From positions 2,954,501 to 3,018,500 of the forward strand of contig NC_092323.1 in assembly GCF_036785885.1 (NCBI RefSeq): DNA of 64,000 nucleotides, written 5' to 3'. How positions within the stretch are numbered: the first letter of the stretch is position 1; every line of letters starts with the position of its first letter. This DNA is from Coffea arabica (taxonomy: Eukaryota; Streptophyta; Magnoliopsida; Gentianales; Rubiaceae). Position numbers and translations under genes: made by a program. The notes under the pieces were generated by a model. It was not told the DNA's origin. It did no database searches and saw nothing but the letters and a program-made list of their open reading frames with translations. Of the stretch, positions 11,015 to 23,090 are shown piece after piece.

Positions 11015-12124
11015 TCACATGCCTTCAGCTCTCCGCATCCATGGCAAATCTGCAGCGAAAGAAACATCTCCTGATGGGGTGTCTGCAGAACTTGCAAATT
11101 TGCCCTTCCTAGGCCATAGCCAGATCTTGGAAACAGAATAGCTATCAGTTTTTGCCCCAATGTCAATCTTCTTTCCTGCCCCATCCTCACTGACTGGAGG
11201 ATTGCTTTGTCCTCTGTCTTTCAGAAGGCTCACATCCCGACCAATATGGTCATGGCTCAAGGCCACCCTGAGGTGGGAATCGCCGACCACGTATTGGTAT
11301 GAACCCAGTGAGTAACATCTGCGGGCATCCAAGTTACTGCTACTAGTCTCTCCTCCTGCCTCCCCTTCTTCACCACTCAATTTTCTGAACTTGCCAAGCC
11401 TAACGGGAAAGACACCCTTTTCTACAGCAACTTCCTCAATTTCAACCGCCTTCTGGCGAGTTGAGATTCCATTCTCAGTGCTAACAGGGTATCCATCGTC
11501 TTCCCTTAGATCATCAAAATCATATACTGGGTTTTCAATAGAGAATCCCGGATTGAAAAGAGTCCCTCTACAAAGAGGACATGTTGAGTTGGATAGGAGC
11601 CAAGTGTCTATACAATTGATATGAAAGGCATGGCTGCACATTGGAAGCAATCTCAATTGATCCTTCTCAGAAAACTCACACAAACAAACAGCACAATCAA
11701 ACGGCTCCTTAGCACCCACAATCTCTTTGTACACGAAGACCGGTAACGCATCAATGAAAGATTGATCTAGACCCGAATCATGTAGATGGAAGAGTTGTTG
11801 CAACTGTCTTTGAAGGGCATCAGAGGTGGAAACTTCAGGGTATCGGCTAGACTGAGAAGAGGCTGAGGAAGATGGATGTTTGATAAGAAATCGAACCAGC
11901 AAGTGCAGAAGACCAGAAATGAAAAAGAGAACAGCTAAAATTACAATGATAAATAGAACAGCAGGACTAATCCTAGTTCCAGATGATGAAGATGTAGGAT
12001 GACTTGATTCTTTATGAAAATTATCACCAGTAACATAAGGAGGAGACGAAGATGAGAGGGGGAAAGGAGGTGGATATGTCAAGATACCATCTTTCTGATT
12101 AAGTTGATGCTGAATCCAAGACAT
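11015..12124 (-). CDS. ATL46: ATL-family RING-H2 E3 ubiquitin ligase (ATL46-like)
   Basis: An intronless gene of 369 residues from the Met at 12124. An in-frame Met at 12217 would add 31 residues. Order of parts: a Pro/Ser-rich N-terminus, one membrane helix (about residues 53-81), the ATL-specific GLD box (GLDQSFIDALPVF, about 118-130), then a canonical RING-H2 at about 144-185. The RING spacing is C-x2-C-x15-C-x-H-x2-H-x2-C-x10-C-x2-C, with the Pro before the third Cys pair and the Trp after the sixth ligand. A Ser-rich variable tail ends in DVSFAADLPWM. ATL proteins are membrane-anchored ligases, and many respond rapidly to elicitors. Assignment to the ATL46/ATL13 branch rests on length, on the start MSWIQHQLNQKDG and on neighbours. 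The family is certain; the exact orthologue is less so. Confidence 0.9.
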   Translation of the reverse strand: MSWIQHQLNQKDGILTYPPPFPLSSSSPPYVTGDNFHKESSHPTSSSSGTRISPAVLFIIVILAVLFFISGLLHLLVRFLIKHPSSSASSQSSRYPEVSTSDALQRQLQQLFHLHDSGLDQSFIDALPVFVYKEIVGAKEPFDCAVCLCEFSEKDQLRLLPMCSHAFHINCIDTWLLSNSTCPLCRGTLFNPGFSIENPVYDFDDLREDDGYPVSTENGISTRQKAVEIEEVAVEKGVFPVRLGKFRKLSGEEGEAGGETSSSNLDARRCYSLGSYQYVVGDSHLRVALSHDHIGRDVSLLKDRGQSNPPVSEDGAGKKIDIGAKTDSYSVSKIWLWPRKGKFASSADTPSGDVSFAADLPWMRRAEGM

Positions 12125-14447
12125 TTTCAAATGGGTATGCTGAGAAAGCCATCTCTGACGTCTTGTATCTGACATTGAACAGATCAACTTGATACACTCA
12201 GAAGCCATCTCGTCCACACTCAGTACACTAGAATTAATCTCATTTTCTGCTGAAGCAAACCAAAAGCAAGCATCCCTTTTTCGTTTTTTCTCCTCTCACT
12301 TCAACAAAGATAAAAACTTTTGACTGAACCCCACAATTTCAATGCCAACTTTAGCTCTCAGATTTGAGCAAATAATACCGAAGGTGGCAATGGTAACTTG
12401 TAGTGGTACTAAAAAGCAGCAATATTTATTGCTTTCAGATTGTAAAACCATATGTCACTAATTGATTGAGCAATTATAATGGGGAAACACGACGACACGA
12501 AGAGATTTACAAAAAGAGCAGCAGCTGATTGAAGCTTTCTGACCTCCTCGAATCCGCAAGTATCGTCAGCACTAATGAAATGAAGTCTTTATAACCCACT
12601 TCTTGCGCAGCAAAAACCCTAAACTCGCAGCCTCTGGCTCTCCATTAGGGATCTCGACACCCACTTTTTACATCAGGTAAAGAGGAAAAATGGATTTTAA
12701 AAATCCTCTCTCCCTCTCTTTCTCTCTCTCTCTCTATTCCTCTAGTCTCTTTCTACATTGACACCGCTGACTGATAAGCATATATACTTTATTAGTGTAC
12801 TCGTGGTATGTGAAATAAATAAAAATAGGAAGTTGGATATTTTTCACTTTTTTCTCAGTATTTTTTGTGTTGGGTAAGGAAGGATAGCCATGGAAGCCGG
12901 AAAATAGGCCCTGACAAACGGTAAATAGTTGCTGGCTTATTGCCAGAGTGAGGACTGAGGAGCTCTTGTTCTCTCTGTTTTTTCTCTTTTTTTTTTTTTT
13001 AAAAAAAATCTTTTCTCTTTTTGTAATTTCTGATCTTTGTCGACGTGCGGAATAAAGTATCAAAAAAGGAGCAACTATAACGTCAAAAAAGATAAAGGGC
13101 GAAAGATTTGGAAAAAAAAAAAAACAATTTTTCTGAATATCTAACGCGCCAAATTAGAGCGTGACAACTTCATAAACGACAGTGTCCGTACACCCAAAGT
13201 ATGGGCCTCGACTGGAGTTACCCGTCCAGGCCCATATAGTTGGGCTAATTACCGCCACTCTCTAGGGCGAAAATTAATGTATTGATGATAGAAGGCAACA
13301 TATACGGGAGCGTACCTTCCAGGTTTTTCTGTTATTATTATTATTTTTTGGAATCAAGTACCGAGTTATCACTTAATTTTGGAAGTATCAAACGGTTTAA
13401 ATATATTAAGATTTGAATTCATTAAATTTAAGTGCTGAACTGAGTTGTCATAAGTTACGAGAGGGACTCAAAGAGGAGATGGGAAAATATGGTACTCATT
13501 ATGGTTTGGGATGAAAAAAAATGTTTCGTAAAATTCAGCAGCTACTAGCACATATTACTAGAGAATTCTTATGCTGTCTTCTTGTTCGATTGTGATGGTG
13601 CTTTGTCAATCACACTTATCCTTTGCCCGTCAAAATGCTCTGTTTATCGAGCACCACCCAATTTGCAATCAGAATTCTATCTTGCAAGACTTACTGGCTT
13701 GTTGACAGTTGCAAGACCACAAACCCAAAATGGACGATTATCTTTGGTATTGGACAAGATGATGCACTACTCGGGTGGGGATAATGAAAAGAGTGGAGAG
13801 GTGATTGGATGTACGTGACAATAAACCTGGTGAAAGTGGAGCCACCGTCAAGAAAGAAAGTGAACAAAGATTTGTTAGTCGTAAACAAACATATGTGACT
13901 TTTTGCTCCGCTGCTTTTCCTTTCACTAATGTGTAAGTTCCTAGAAATTTGGTTTTTACGTGTCACTTTGTTTCTTTTTGTGGGGTTGGTCACCGAAGGT
14001 AATCCAAAGATGGAGCGCAGCTGACAAGACAAGAAGAGTTACTAGTAAAACAGACAGGCCATAGATAGATAATGCTAGGAGCTGGCAAGAGAAAATAGTA
14101 CAGGAAATTTCATTAATTTTTTTTTCTTTTTTGAACTTTATGATGAGTGGCGCCGTGGAGTAGGAAACAAGAAAAACTTGCATTAATGAATTCCCAAACT
14201 CGTAAGGTTTTACTCCGGAACAATCAACAGTGCAAGCAAGGTTCAAAAAGGGAATTTTCCTCTCTAGTCGAGTCGAGCTGCAACTTGAAGTGCTTAATTC
14301 GTAGTACTTCATATGCAACAGGGTAACGGTATGCCGTCTAACTCAAACAGTGATTCTACATTCATCAAAGAAATACTACTGGCATGGTACTTTGCTGTCT
14401 CTGCCTGGATGTTCCTGGAATTTGACAGCGGCAATTCTCTGGATCAA
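12125..14447. other. Intergenic: RING gene promoter/leader and LRR-kinase 3' flank
   Basis: 12125-12700 is the leader and promoter of the minus-strand RING gene, with a (CT)n run near 12705-12735. About 13190-13260 carries GGGCC/GGCCC motifs (GTATGGGCCTCG and AGGCCCATATAG), which resemble TCP or site-II elements. I could not support coding exons at 13560-14350. The open frames there are short and have no recognisable motif. Confidence 0.45.
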
Positions 14448-16785
14448 TTATGGCGATCTCTCAAAGACTGAGGTGCTAATCAATGCAGAAGCATCGTCCA
14501 TGGATTTGTCTTCCTCCTCTTTGAGTGTGCTTACCTTGGCAGCAATTTCATTCATGCTAGGACGGGCTTCCTGGGACCGATTAACACATTTAATAGCAAT
14601 CTGTAGCAAGTTAACCATCCTCGCTTCGCTAGCTCCTTCCCGAATCAATGTCCTATCAAATACTTCAACCGTCCACTCTTCTCTAACCACGGACACAACC
14701 CAGCTCGCCAGGTCCAGTCCATCACTCTGGACTAGCTTTCCTGTCAGCATCTCCAGCAGAATTACCCCAAATGCGTATACATCCGCCCTGAATATTGCCC
14801 TGTTGAGATGTTCTCCGTTTCCTTGGTAGGAATTATCACTGCCAGCTAATGAAGGATCTTGACTGTCCAACACCAGCCCATATTCGCTTATGTACGGCTC
14901 CATGTTCTGGGTCAACAGTACATTTGATGATTTCAGGTTACCATGAGCAATCCCGTCTTCTCGAAGCTCTTGATGCATGAAAGCTAAGCCGTCAGCTACG
15001 CTAGCAGCGACGTCCAGTCTAGTGCTCCAGTCGAAGGTTCGGCCCATCTGCGTTCCTGAAATTTTAAGGGAACATTATCAAAGCATACAAACTCAGCGCC
15101 ATCCTAGTGAATACAGATGGAATCTGCAATTGTTTAGTGTATGATGTTTCTTTATCTTTTCTTCATCTTCTTTTATCCTTTATTGCTTGGAAAAGAATTG
15201 CAGTACAGTACTTTTCTTAAAGATTTAGTAAGTTCCTTACAAGCAACTTGTCTAGGAATGTTCTTTACACTTGTGATCTGTTCTCTTGGGACTTGGGAGT
15301 TTCTAATTAATACAGGCACCAATTTCCATCCATTATGAAGGGCCAAATACACATAAGCACTTTTCTGAATCGTTGGGTGATGTAATAAGATCTTATAAGA
15401 CTTCAAGTAAGTGCGCAAAAAGTAGCCACATGAGATTTAATGGGGAAAAGGAAAATTGCAAGAAAATTACCATGGAGAAGATTGAAAAGACTCCCATGTT
15501 GCAGATATTCATACACCAGGAGCTTTTCTTGTTTGGAAGAATAGAAAGCGAGGGCAGGCAATATATTTGGATGTTTTACGCGGTCTAATCTCCGCATCCT
15601 CTGCTTGAAATCATAGCTAGATATTGTCCAATCCTTGATCCTTTTTACGGCCAAAATCATGCCCATTTCTTCGGAGAAAACCTTGTAGACGCTACCGTGT
15701 TTTCCTCTTCCCAGCAACTCAGCAGGAGCCTTGAGTAAATTCTCAAACCTTATCCCGCTCACCTCAGGGCTACTGAGAACTATTAGTGATGACGGTACCA
15801 CTGCGCTTTCACCTGAAGCAGTCGAGTAGTCAGACTTGCTGACTGGACCAGCCTTGAAGTTGCTCGGCGTGTAAATTTGCTTAGTGATGCTATCATCAAC
15901 TGAAGCTACTCTAGAATCTGCTTCGACCTTAGCTTCAGCTTTCTTGCACCTTCTGCAGAGAAAGACGATGGTGGCAAGCAACACAGTCAAGCCTAGCAAG
16001 AAATTGCCCAAGAACGTCAGAATCTCATCTTTTGAGTAGCTCCCCTTTGGCTTGTCGGATGAATCAGAGGACGCTGATGGGCAGCTATTTGGAAGCGGAG
16101 GGCCACATATTTGATCATTTTTTGTGAAGCTACTCGCGGGGAAGCGAACGCCACCACTCGGTATAGGTCCACTAAAATTGTTATTAGAAACATTAAATGT
16201 GTGGAAATTGGAAAATTCAAAACTGGGAAGAAACCCAGACAGCTGATTATTTTGAGCAGAGAACTCTATCAAACCAGATATCCGGGACAAATCAGGTAGA
16301 GTGCCAGAGAAGTTATTCGATGATATGTCAAGTACTTTGAGATTATTCAATCTCAGGAACGAGTCAGGAAGGCTGCCATTGAAGCGGTTTCCTCCAAGGT
16401 ACAGGCGTGTGAGTTGTCTGCAGTTGGCGATCTCCGCCAGGCTTTCTCCCTGGAGGTTGTTATCCTTGAGACTCATGACAGTTAGGCTAGCGGCTATAGA
16501 TTGCACGTCGCAGAGGAAACTGGCATTAAGATTTCCTGAAAGTTTTAAGCCATCAAGGGTGATATTCCTCAGAGAGTTCCTGTTATCACAGGCGACACCA
16601 TCCCAATGGTCCCTGCAAGGATAAGAGGTTAAATTCCATGGTGAAGCCTGATTTGGGGAAGCGCTTTCTGTGAGCCCCGTGATAAGATTACTCAATGCTG
16701 CTCTAAGCTCTTCTTCGTCTGATTTTATTGAATGGAAGTGGAGAAAGAATGAAAACAGGAGTACCCAGATGAAAATTTTGTTCAT
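14448..16785 (-). CDS. LRR receptor-like pseudokinase (LRR-III, PRK-like)
   Basis: Two exons: 16785-15471 and 15055-14448, with a GT-AG intron of 415 bp. They join at a Gly codon after FNLLH to give 640 residues. Order: signal peptide (MNKIFIWVLLFSFF), LRR N-cap (PCRDHWDGVACD), about five LRRs (for example LKVLDISSNNFSGTLPDL), a Ser-rich juxtamembrane part, a membrane helix (FLLGLTVLLATIVFL) with a basic stop-transfer CRRCKK, then a kinase-like domain. The Gly loop (GRGKHGSVYK) and subdomain II Lys (LAVKRI) remain. The HRD loop reads HGNLKSSN and DFG reads EYG, so catalytic Asp residues are lost. Such LRR-III pseudokinases act as scaffolds or co-receptors. In-frame Mets at 16803 and 16908 are alternative starts, but 16785 places the signal peptide first. 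Confidence 0.93.
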
Positions 16786-17889
16786 GTTAGATGATACTGA
16801 CATGATGAAGCCGGGAATTGTAATCAAGAATCCGGGTTGAGTTGAGGCTAGAGATTTGACATGATTTGCTGTGTGTGTGGGTGTTTTGGCAAGAGGAGGG
16901 AATTCCAATGCTCCATCAGTCTTTTTTAACTTCTGTTATCACAGCCATTTGGCGGCATTCACAATGGCAACTCGAGTGTCATTTGGCTTTGATTGACGAA
17001 GTCAATCCACCAGTTCCCTCACGGAACCCAATCGGATGCCGGCGAAGGGACACTGGTCTCCGTTTTTTTTTCCAGGCTCCCACAAAGGGAAGATTTTGTC
17101 TTTTACACTGTCGTCAAGCTCCAGCTGGACAGTTTTTAACACCAAAAACAATTGCAAATGAACCCATGATTACATTATGGCGAAGATTTTATAAAAATTG
17201 CGTGGCCATTATGGACAAAAGGCAGCTTTTGGATCCCAGACTTGCTGAGACGAGTAGCAAATCCTGTTAATTTCCTGTTTTCTTTGTCTCGTACTTCACT
17301 ATTTAAGAGACGAGCACTTATATTACAAATAGTTAAATACTAGGTCCGCATCACACATCTTAGATTACAGTTAGAACGCGGCCCAGCTTTAGGTTTACAG
17401 CATGAAAAAGTCTTGCCCTGTAAAAACCCATCTGCATATTAAATTGATAGCCATAAGATAATTGGAATTAACCCTGGCCAGCATCCAGTGAACTCACGAC
17501 CAATCTGACCTTCATTTTCTCCCACATTTCATCACCAGTTCATACAAAGTCTCAATCCTTAAAGCTACGAAATGTTATTCTCATGCTGAGCATATGAAAA
17601 ATTTCAAATGTTTGAATGAAAAACCAGCATATCAGCATCATAAATTAAATTTTACATTAATGGTCCAACCACATCAGAGATCTTTGCAACTCCATTGGTA
17701 GCATGCAATAGCTCATACAAACAAATAGGCAACAAACAGACCTGCTCATCAGCAAAAAGTGATAAACTTGGGTCGTAACAAGTTTTTTACACGATAGATC
17801 TAATCCTCCCAGAATAAAAGATCTCTAAGGGAAAAGGCAAAGGCAAAAGCCATTTGGCAGTCACATGACATAGAAGATTATTCAAAATA
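16786..17889. other. Intergenic: kinase promoter and HIG1 gene 3' flank
   Basis: About 1.1 kb lies between the start of the minus-strand pseudokinase and the stop of the minus-strand HIG1 gene. It contains the kinase promoter and the HIG1 3' UTR. I see no transposon ends and no coding exon. Confidence 0.5.
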
Positions 17890-19893
17890 TTAAAATTTAT
17901 CTCCATAGTAGTAAGCAGTCCCCACCATTAATGCAACAGTTGCACCTTGTGCAACCACACGAGCTCGCATCAACTTTTGACCTAATTGAGAATTGCCTTG
18001 TCTAAAGCTAATAAGTCCGGCCGTAAGCACTCCAGCTGTAATAAATGCACCTGTTTAAAGTGGATCGATACATTAGGTCGAGAGTCAGGTTGATTGTATC
18101 ACACAAAATAAGAAGACTACAATCTCTTACAAATTTCAAAAAATCAAAGCATCATTTCAATAAAAAAAAAATCTAACAATAAAGCTATTCTGAATTAACA
18201 GGGATATCGTGTAAGAGAAATGATTTCTTCAAACAAAGACATAATGTTGCACTACAAACTACATTTAAACACAAAAGACGTAAGAACTCTTAACATACTT
18301 AAGCTACAAAGTGCAGGGTGTGTACCGCAAAATCCCCGCAAGCAGATGTCTTTTAATCTTGTTCCTAGAGAGTCTATACTCTGTACTTGGGGGGGGGGGG
18401 CACAAAGCTCATTCTCTTCATCATGCCTTTTAGCTAGAGCCACATAAGTAACTGTCATTCCCAGCAGCAAAAAGTAACAATTTTATCAGGAGTAACCATC
18501 TCAACCGCTATCCCTCTCCTCATTTCAGCTAAAGTATAGCACATGGAAGACAACCATGCTACAACTGAGATCTCTTAGTCATGTGTCTCTGACTAAAATA
18601 AGCCACCACGATATACCAGGACAGAGTAAATTTTAACTATAAGTCAGTGGTAATAATCCAGCCACACCCATTTGTTAATTGTTGAGATTCATCCACATAT
18701 GGGGTCAAACATGAAATGTCTGCTGATTTTCTTCTGTATGCAGAACACACCTCATCACTAAAACATTTGGTGGCAGGATATGGGAGATACCGTCAAGAAG
18801 GAACATCTATGGTAATGCCTTGCCTCAAATCCCTCACACTATCATGCAAGTCAACACGGCCCCCAACTAAAGGTTTAGTTGTAGCTTCTGTTCTATCTGC
18901 TCAATACTTGAAATGGACGATGAGTTTGAACAAACAGAGTATTCCACTAATGCTGCAGTATTCGCTGGAAGAGGGAAATATGTATATTGGGACAAAGAGT
19001 CCAAAACCATTGATGAAGAAGTGAAAAAAGGGCCTCAAGCAGTAACTTCTATTGCATATTCCCTTCGGTTGTTAGATATTCATCTGAAACCACAATGTCT
19101 ATGTTGTATAACCCAATTCCTAGCCCATCATGGCTATGATGTAAGAAATGAAAGTATCGCTCGATTCATGTCCTCAAGGCGAACATACAGACTATTTAGA
19201 AATTCTAACACACCCATCTTTAAGGAACTGTTTATACGACAGGATAAGCAACTCAACAGGCAGAATAAATTCCAAAAAGCTGTAAGAAACTAGAGCACAA
19301 TATCGCTATCATGTTGACCAGATCGAGTTCCAAAGCTTGATGGGATTGGATTCATGGCACCAAAAACCTCCAATCATTTCTCACTCAATATGGACCAACG
19401 CGCCGACCACTGAGGCTCATGCATGGTTCACAGGAAGAGAATTCTAGTATTGTCACAGATACTAGTACAAGGAAACATTCATTCGCGGGCATCAAATATG
19501 TGTAACCGCGTATTTTCTATTTTGCAAGCTAATCGACTTGTAGCATTTCTTATTCTTATATCCTCTTGAAATGACTAAAAATTTCTAACCATCTCAGTGA
19601 AAAAAACGCTCATTCGACAATAGACCAATATAAATACTTCCAAACAGATATGGAGAGAATGCATTTTTGCTAAAACCCGGAAAGGAGAAAATCACGCATC
19701 GATACTGTGGTCTATCCAATCCCCATTTTGTTGTCAAGGACAATCAGAGATATAAAATATTTGTAATAACAAAATAGGATTTTTGAGAAAAGGGGCGAGA
19801 AGTTGTACCGAAGGGGACGAGGGGATTTCTGACGCGCTTCTTGTCCTCGAACAAATGTTCCAGCTCCCTGTTGGCGGTTCCCATCTTTTCCAT
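17890..19893 (-). CDS. HIG1-domain (hypoxia-induced) mitochondrial protein
   Basis: Two exons, 19893-19809 and 18050-17890, with a 1758-bp GT-AG intron, join at a Gly codon to give 81 residues. The joined protein reads ...KKRVRNPLVPFG then AFITAGVLTAGLISFRQG and continues with NSQLGQKLMRARVVAQG and ALMVGTAYYYGDKF. These are the two membrane helices and the basic loop (QLGQKLMRARVVAQ) of the HIG1/RCF1 family, which stabilises respiratory supercomplexes in the mitochondrial inner membrane. Length and motif agree with small plant HIGD2-like proteins. The start could also be the Met at 19884, or a Met as far upstream as 20025. The exon junction is supported by frame, splice consensus and domain continuity. 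Confidence 0.87.
18051..19808 (-). other. Large intron of the HIG1 gene
   Basis: The intron is 1758 bp within a CDS of only 246 bp. It has a GTACAA donor and a TTTAAACAG acceptor. It includes an 11-G homopolymer near 18391 and plus-strand open frames (18716-19293) without recognisable motifs. No transposon ends were identified. Confidence 0.7.
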
Positions 19894-20290
19894 CCACCAC
19901 TCTTCGAGGAGAAAAGACCACCAGCCAGACGTCCGTCTTCCTGTAGCCGCCGGTGGGCTGGACTGGGTTGGGTTCGGTTGGATTATTCTGCAGATCCCCT
20001 GTTTCCCCCACTCCGAGCAAATCAATGAACATCATAGCTCGATGCCTTCACCCATTTACGCCCTTGTATTCTATTTGCTTTTTCCATTATTTGCAAATTT
20101 CCCCTTGGCTTTTCATTTATTCTTTCTTATGCTTGAACATTTCGCTATTAGCACTTTAGCCCTTCAATTTCTTGATTTTTCCTTTATTGCTATTGCAAGT
20201 TGCAAACTTATCTAGTCAAAATTCTCTTCCGGTAGATGCTTGCTTCGGCTTTTCTCATGCTGGTTCTAGCCCAACAACATCGAAATACTG

Positions 20291-20736
20291 CAGGGGCAGA
20301 TTTAAGCTGGGGGCACAGGCCCCACTGCCCTCCTTTAAATTTCTTTGATACATATATAATTTTGACATTATTTTAAATGTGCCTCCAGAATTTTTTTAGA
20401 AAATATGTAAAAGAATAGGTCACAAAATTTAGTTTAGTTACTTATATTGAAAAAAATATATTTCGTGAAGTTCAAAATTAAAAAGTTATAAACCATTATC
20501 AAAATATGAAAACTCATCGTGAGTCATTGTAAATAGTTTAGTTAGTTTTTGAAATAAAATTATTATTACATTAATAATTTTGAGTTTCTCTTTTTATGTT
20601 TTTCATGGAATATACGTATCATTTGTACTTGTTGGTGAATTTATTTTTTGCGCTTAAAAAACTAGAAAAAAAAGTAGATAAAAAATTTTAGTGTTATTTT
20701 TGCCTCCACTAAGATTTTTTTCTGGCTCCGCCACTG
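20291..20736. mobile_element. TIR element with CAGTGGCGGAGC-type ends
   Basis: A 446-bp sequence starting CAGGGGCAGATTTAAG and ending GGCTCCGCCACTG. The ends are imperfect inverted repeats of the CAGTGGCGGAGCC type that is widespread in plant non-autonomous elements. Flanks AATACTG and AATACCG look like an imperfect target duplication, consistent with a hAT element. No coding capacity. Confidence 0.65.
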
Positions 20737-20838
20737 AATACCGGGTCAATTGAAGTTAACAAGATGAATGAAACTAACTATGTTATTTAAATAAGAGTCA
20801 ACAAAAGACAAATACAAAAAAAAGTGCCCTAAAAGATA

Positions 20839-21167
20839 CTCCCTCCGTCCCACTTTGATAGTTCTGTTTCTTTTTTCACACAGTTTAAGAAAAAATAGTT
20901 AATTTTGTTGGAAAAGTAAATTTAGATTGCTATTTTCCTAAAATACCCTCACATTAAATATGGTACAACTTTATGGAAAATTGAATTAATGATAAAAAAA
21001 GAACCAACTGTCGTTAAATAGGGTAGGTTTATAGTAACAACTACTTACATTGAATAAGGATATTTTAGGAAAATTAAAATACAATTACATTCTTCAATTG
21101 GAAAGTGAACTACAATTTGGGACAGATGAAAAAGGAATACAGGACTATCAAAGTGGGACGGAGGGAG
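20839..21167. mobile_element. Stowaway-like MITE, family A copy 2
   Basis: 329 bp with ends CTCCCTCCGTCCCACTTTGA and TA flanks (20837-20838 and 21168-21169). It is inverted relative to the 1488-1813 copy and very similar to it along its full length. Confidence 0.93.
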
Positions 21168-21768
21168 TATAAAATTATTATATCTTATCTTTTTATTTAA
21201 ATTACAAGCAATTTTTGTAACTTAGATGATATTAGTACTTTCATACAAAATATTTTTTAAATGTCTCTCTAAGAGAAGTGATGTATTATCACTTTCGTAC
21301 AAAAACACGTTTTAATGTCTCTTCTCCAAATATTTGATAACAGAGAAATTGAGGTTGTCATATTAAATAATGATCTCATATTATTTCCTTTTTTGACAAA
21401 TTATTCAGGTAATCATTATACTTTTTGAATAGTCGAGTTTTGGCTACTCAACTACTAATAGTATATTTGTACCTAATAAATTTATCAAAACTATAAATTT
21501 TGAGTAATTTTATCTAATTTTACTATTAATTTTGCCATATTTAACTATTAATAGCACGTCTCGTGAATCATACAAACCCTTATATCTGATAGAATTAACG
21601 GTAGAATCAAATGAAATGATTGAAAGTTTATATTTTTGATAATTTAGTAGATAAAAACATATTATTAAAAATTAAATGATCAAATTTTAACTATTCAAAA
21701 AATGTAGTGACTATCGAGATAATTTGCTCATGCTTTTGCACATGGTGAAAATCATAGAACGAAATGCA

Positions 21769-22840
21769 GGGCCTATTTGGAACCTGAGTTTTTTTGGAGT
21801 TTGTCTAAAATTTTATTGTTGTGCACTCTAGAAGTTTTTGAAAAATTTTTATAGAAGTTTTTGTAATGTGAAAAATTTTGTAGAAATTTTCGTAAGGTGA
21901 AATTTTTTTTCCCTTTTCTTTTTTTCTTTTTTTTTTTTCTCTTTTTCTCTTTCTTTCTTTCCTCTCTTCTTCTTCCTTTCCCCGTTACATCTGCTTCCCA
22001 CCTCCAGCACCTCCGCCAGCACCACTTATCTTCTTTTTTTTTTTTTTTTCTTTTCTCCTCTCCCCCCCCCTCCCTTTCCTTCCCCCGCCACCCATTTCCT
22101 CCCCTCTCCCCGCCACCCCCCTCCCACTCCCTTCCCCGTTCCTCCCCCCTCTGCCCGCCACCCCTCCCACTCCCCCCCGCCACCCCTCTATGCCCACCAT
22201 CCCTTTCCTCCCTTCTCCCCTGCCACCCTCTCTGCCCCTTCCCCCTCCCCTGTTCCCCTTCCCGCTGTCTCACCTTCCCTCTGCCCTTTTCTGTTTTTCA
22301 TATTTCCTCTCTCCCTCTCCTCCTGTCTCCTCTCCTTGCTTTTGCCGGCAGATGAAGCAGCGAAATGATTTTTTTTTTTTTTTGCAATTTTCCTTCTCCC
22401 CCCTCCTCCCCTTCCCCCGCCACCCTTACCCTCCCCCGTGCAATCTGGTCGCTAGACCAGATCGGCCAGAAGGGAAGGGGAAGGGGAAGAGTGGTGGGGC
22501 AGGAGTGAGGGAGACACAGAGAGCAAAAAAAAGATAGAGGGGAGGATGGCAGGGGAGGAAGAGGGGGAGAGGGAAAAAGGGGGAAAAAAAAAGAAGACCG
22601 GCACCGGAAGAGGTGATCGGCGCCGGAACTGGCGGCGGAGGTGGTGGCCGGCGACGAAGGTGGTGGTGGGTTGGGATGGGGGAGGAAGAAGAAGAAGAGA
22701 ATGGGAAGGGAGTTTTTTTTTTGTGTTTTGGATATTTTAAGTGTGTAGGTAAAAAATTTTTTTGGAGTTCTTGTAATAAAAGTTGTTAAAAAATTAGTAG
22801 GTAAAAAACTTGTCCAAAAACCTGGCTTCCAAACATGCCC
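21769..22840. mobile_element. Palindromic element with polypyrimidine and polypurine halves
   Basis: The left end GGGCCTATTTGGAACC and the right end, read in reverse complement as GGGCATGTTTGGAAGCC, form imperfect inverted repeats. Between them, about 21900-22345 is almost all C/T on the plus strand. About 22470-22720 is almost all A/G and reads as a degenerate reverse complement of the first half. GCA flanks both sides, a possible 3-bp target duplication. It resembles a foldback hAT- or PIF-type MITE. The long open frames here are low-complexity artefacts. Confidence 0.65.
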
Positions 22841-23090
22841 GCAATTAACAATAGTTGTGCCTTTAATTCCCCCATAACCCATAACCCCACCACCCAATTA
22901 CGCTCGAGCTTCCTATCGGCTATACGTTGTCGTTTTGGCAACCTCGGCTAACCGACTTTGCAGCAGCAAAGTCATCAGTTAGCTCCTCCTTCCTTGGCGG
23001 CAAAAGCATCCCAGATAAAATTCCAAAAAGAAAACTGGGTGATGGTTTTATTACACTGCACGGGACAGGCAGCATCAAATAAGCTAAAAT

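Larger units (their letters stand above)
19894..23090. other. Divergent intergenic region between HIG1 and UVH3 genes
   Basis: This 3.2-kb region separates two divergent genes and is largely filled by three inserted elements, listed separately: a TIR element at 20291-20736, a Stowaway at 20839-21167 and a polypurine/polypyrimidine palindrome at 21769-22840. The remaining 21170-21760 is AT-rich with nothing recognised. 22850-23090 is the UVH3 proximal promoter and leader. Confidence 0.55.

Noticed and set aside
13560-14330. Short open frames on both strands between the RING and pseudokinase genes
   Set aside because: No domain, no signal peptide, no consistent splice partners.
14350-14829. 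Plus-strand 159-residue open frame
   Set aside because: Antisense to the pseudokinase exon 2; the minus-strand frame carries the kinase motifs.
18716-19293. Plus-strand open frames up to 126 residues
   Set aside because: They lie antisense inside the HIG1 gene intron, have no recognisable motif and no neighbouring exon.
21773-22897. Several long open frames on both strands
   Set aside because: They are low-complexity Pro/Ser/Phe or Gly/Arg/Lys products of the C/T and A/G tracts, with no domain and no splice support.
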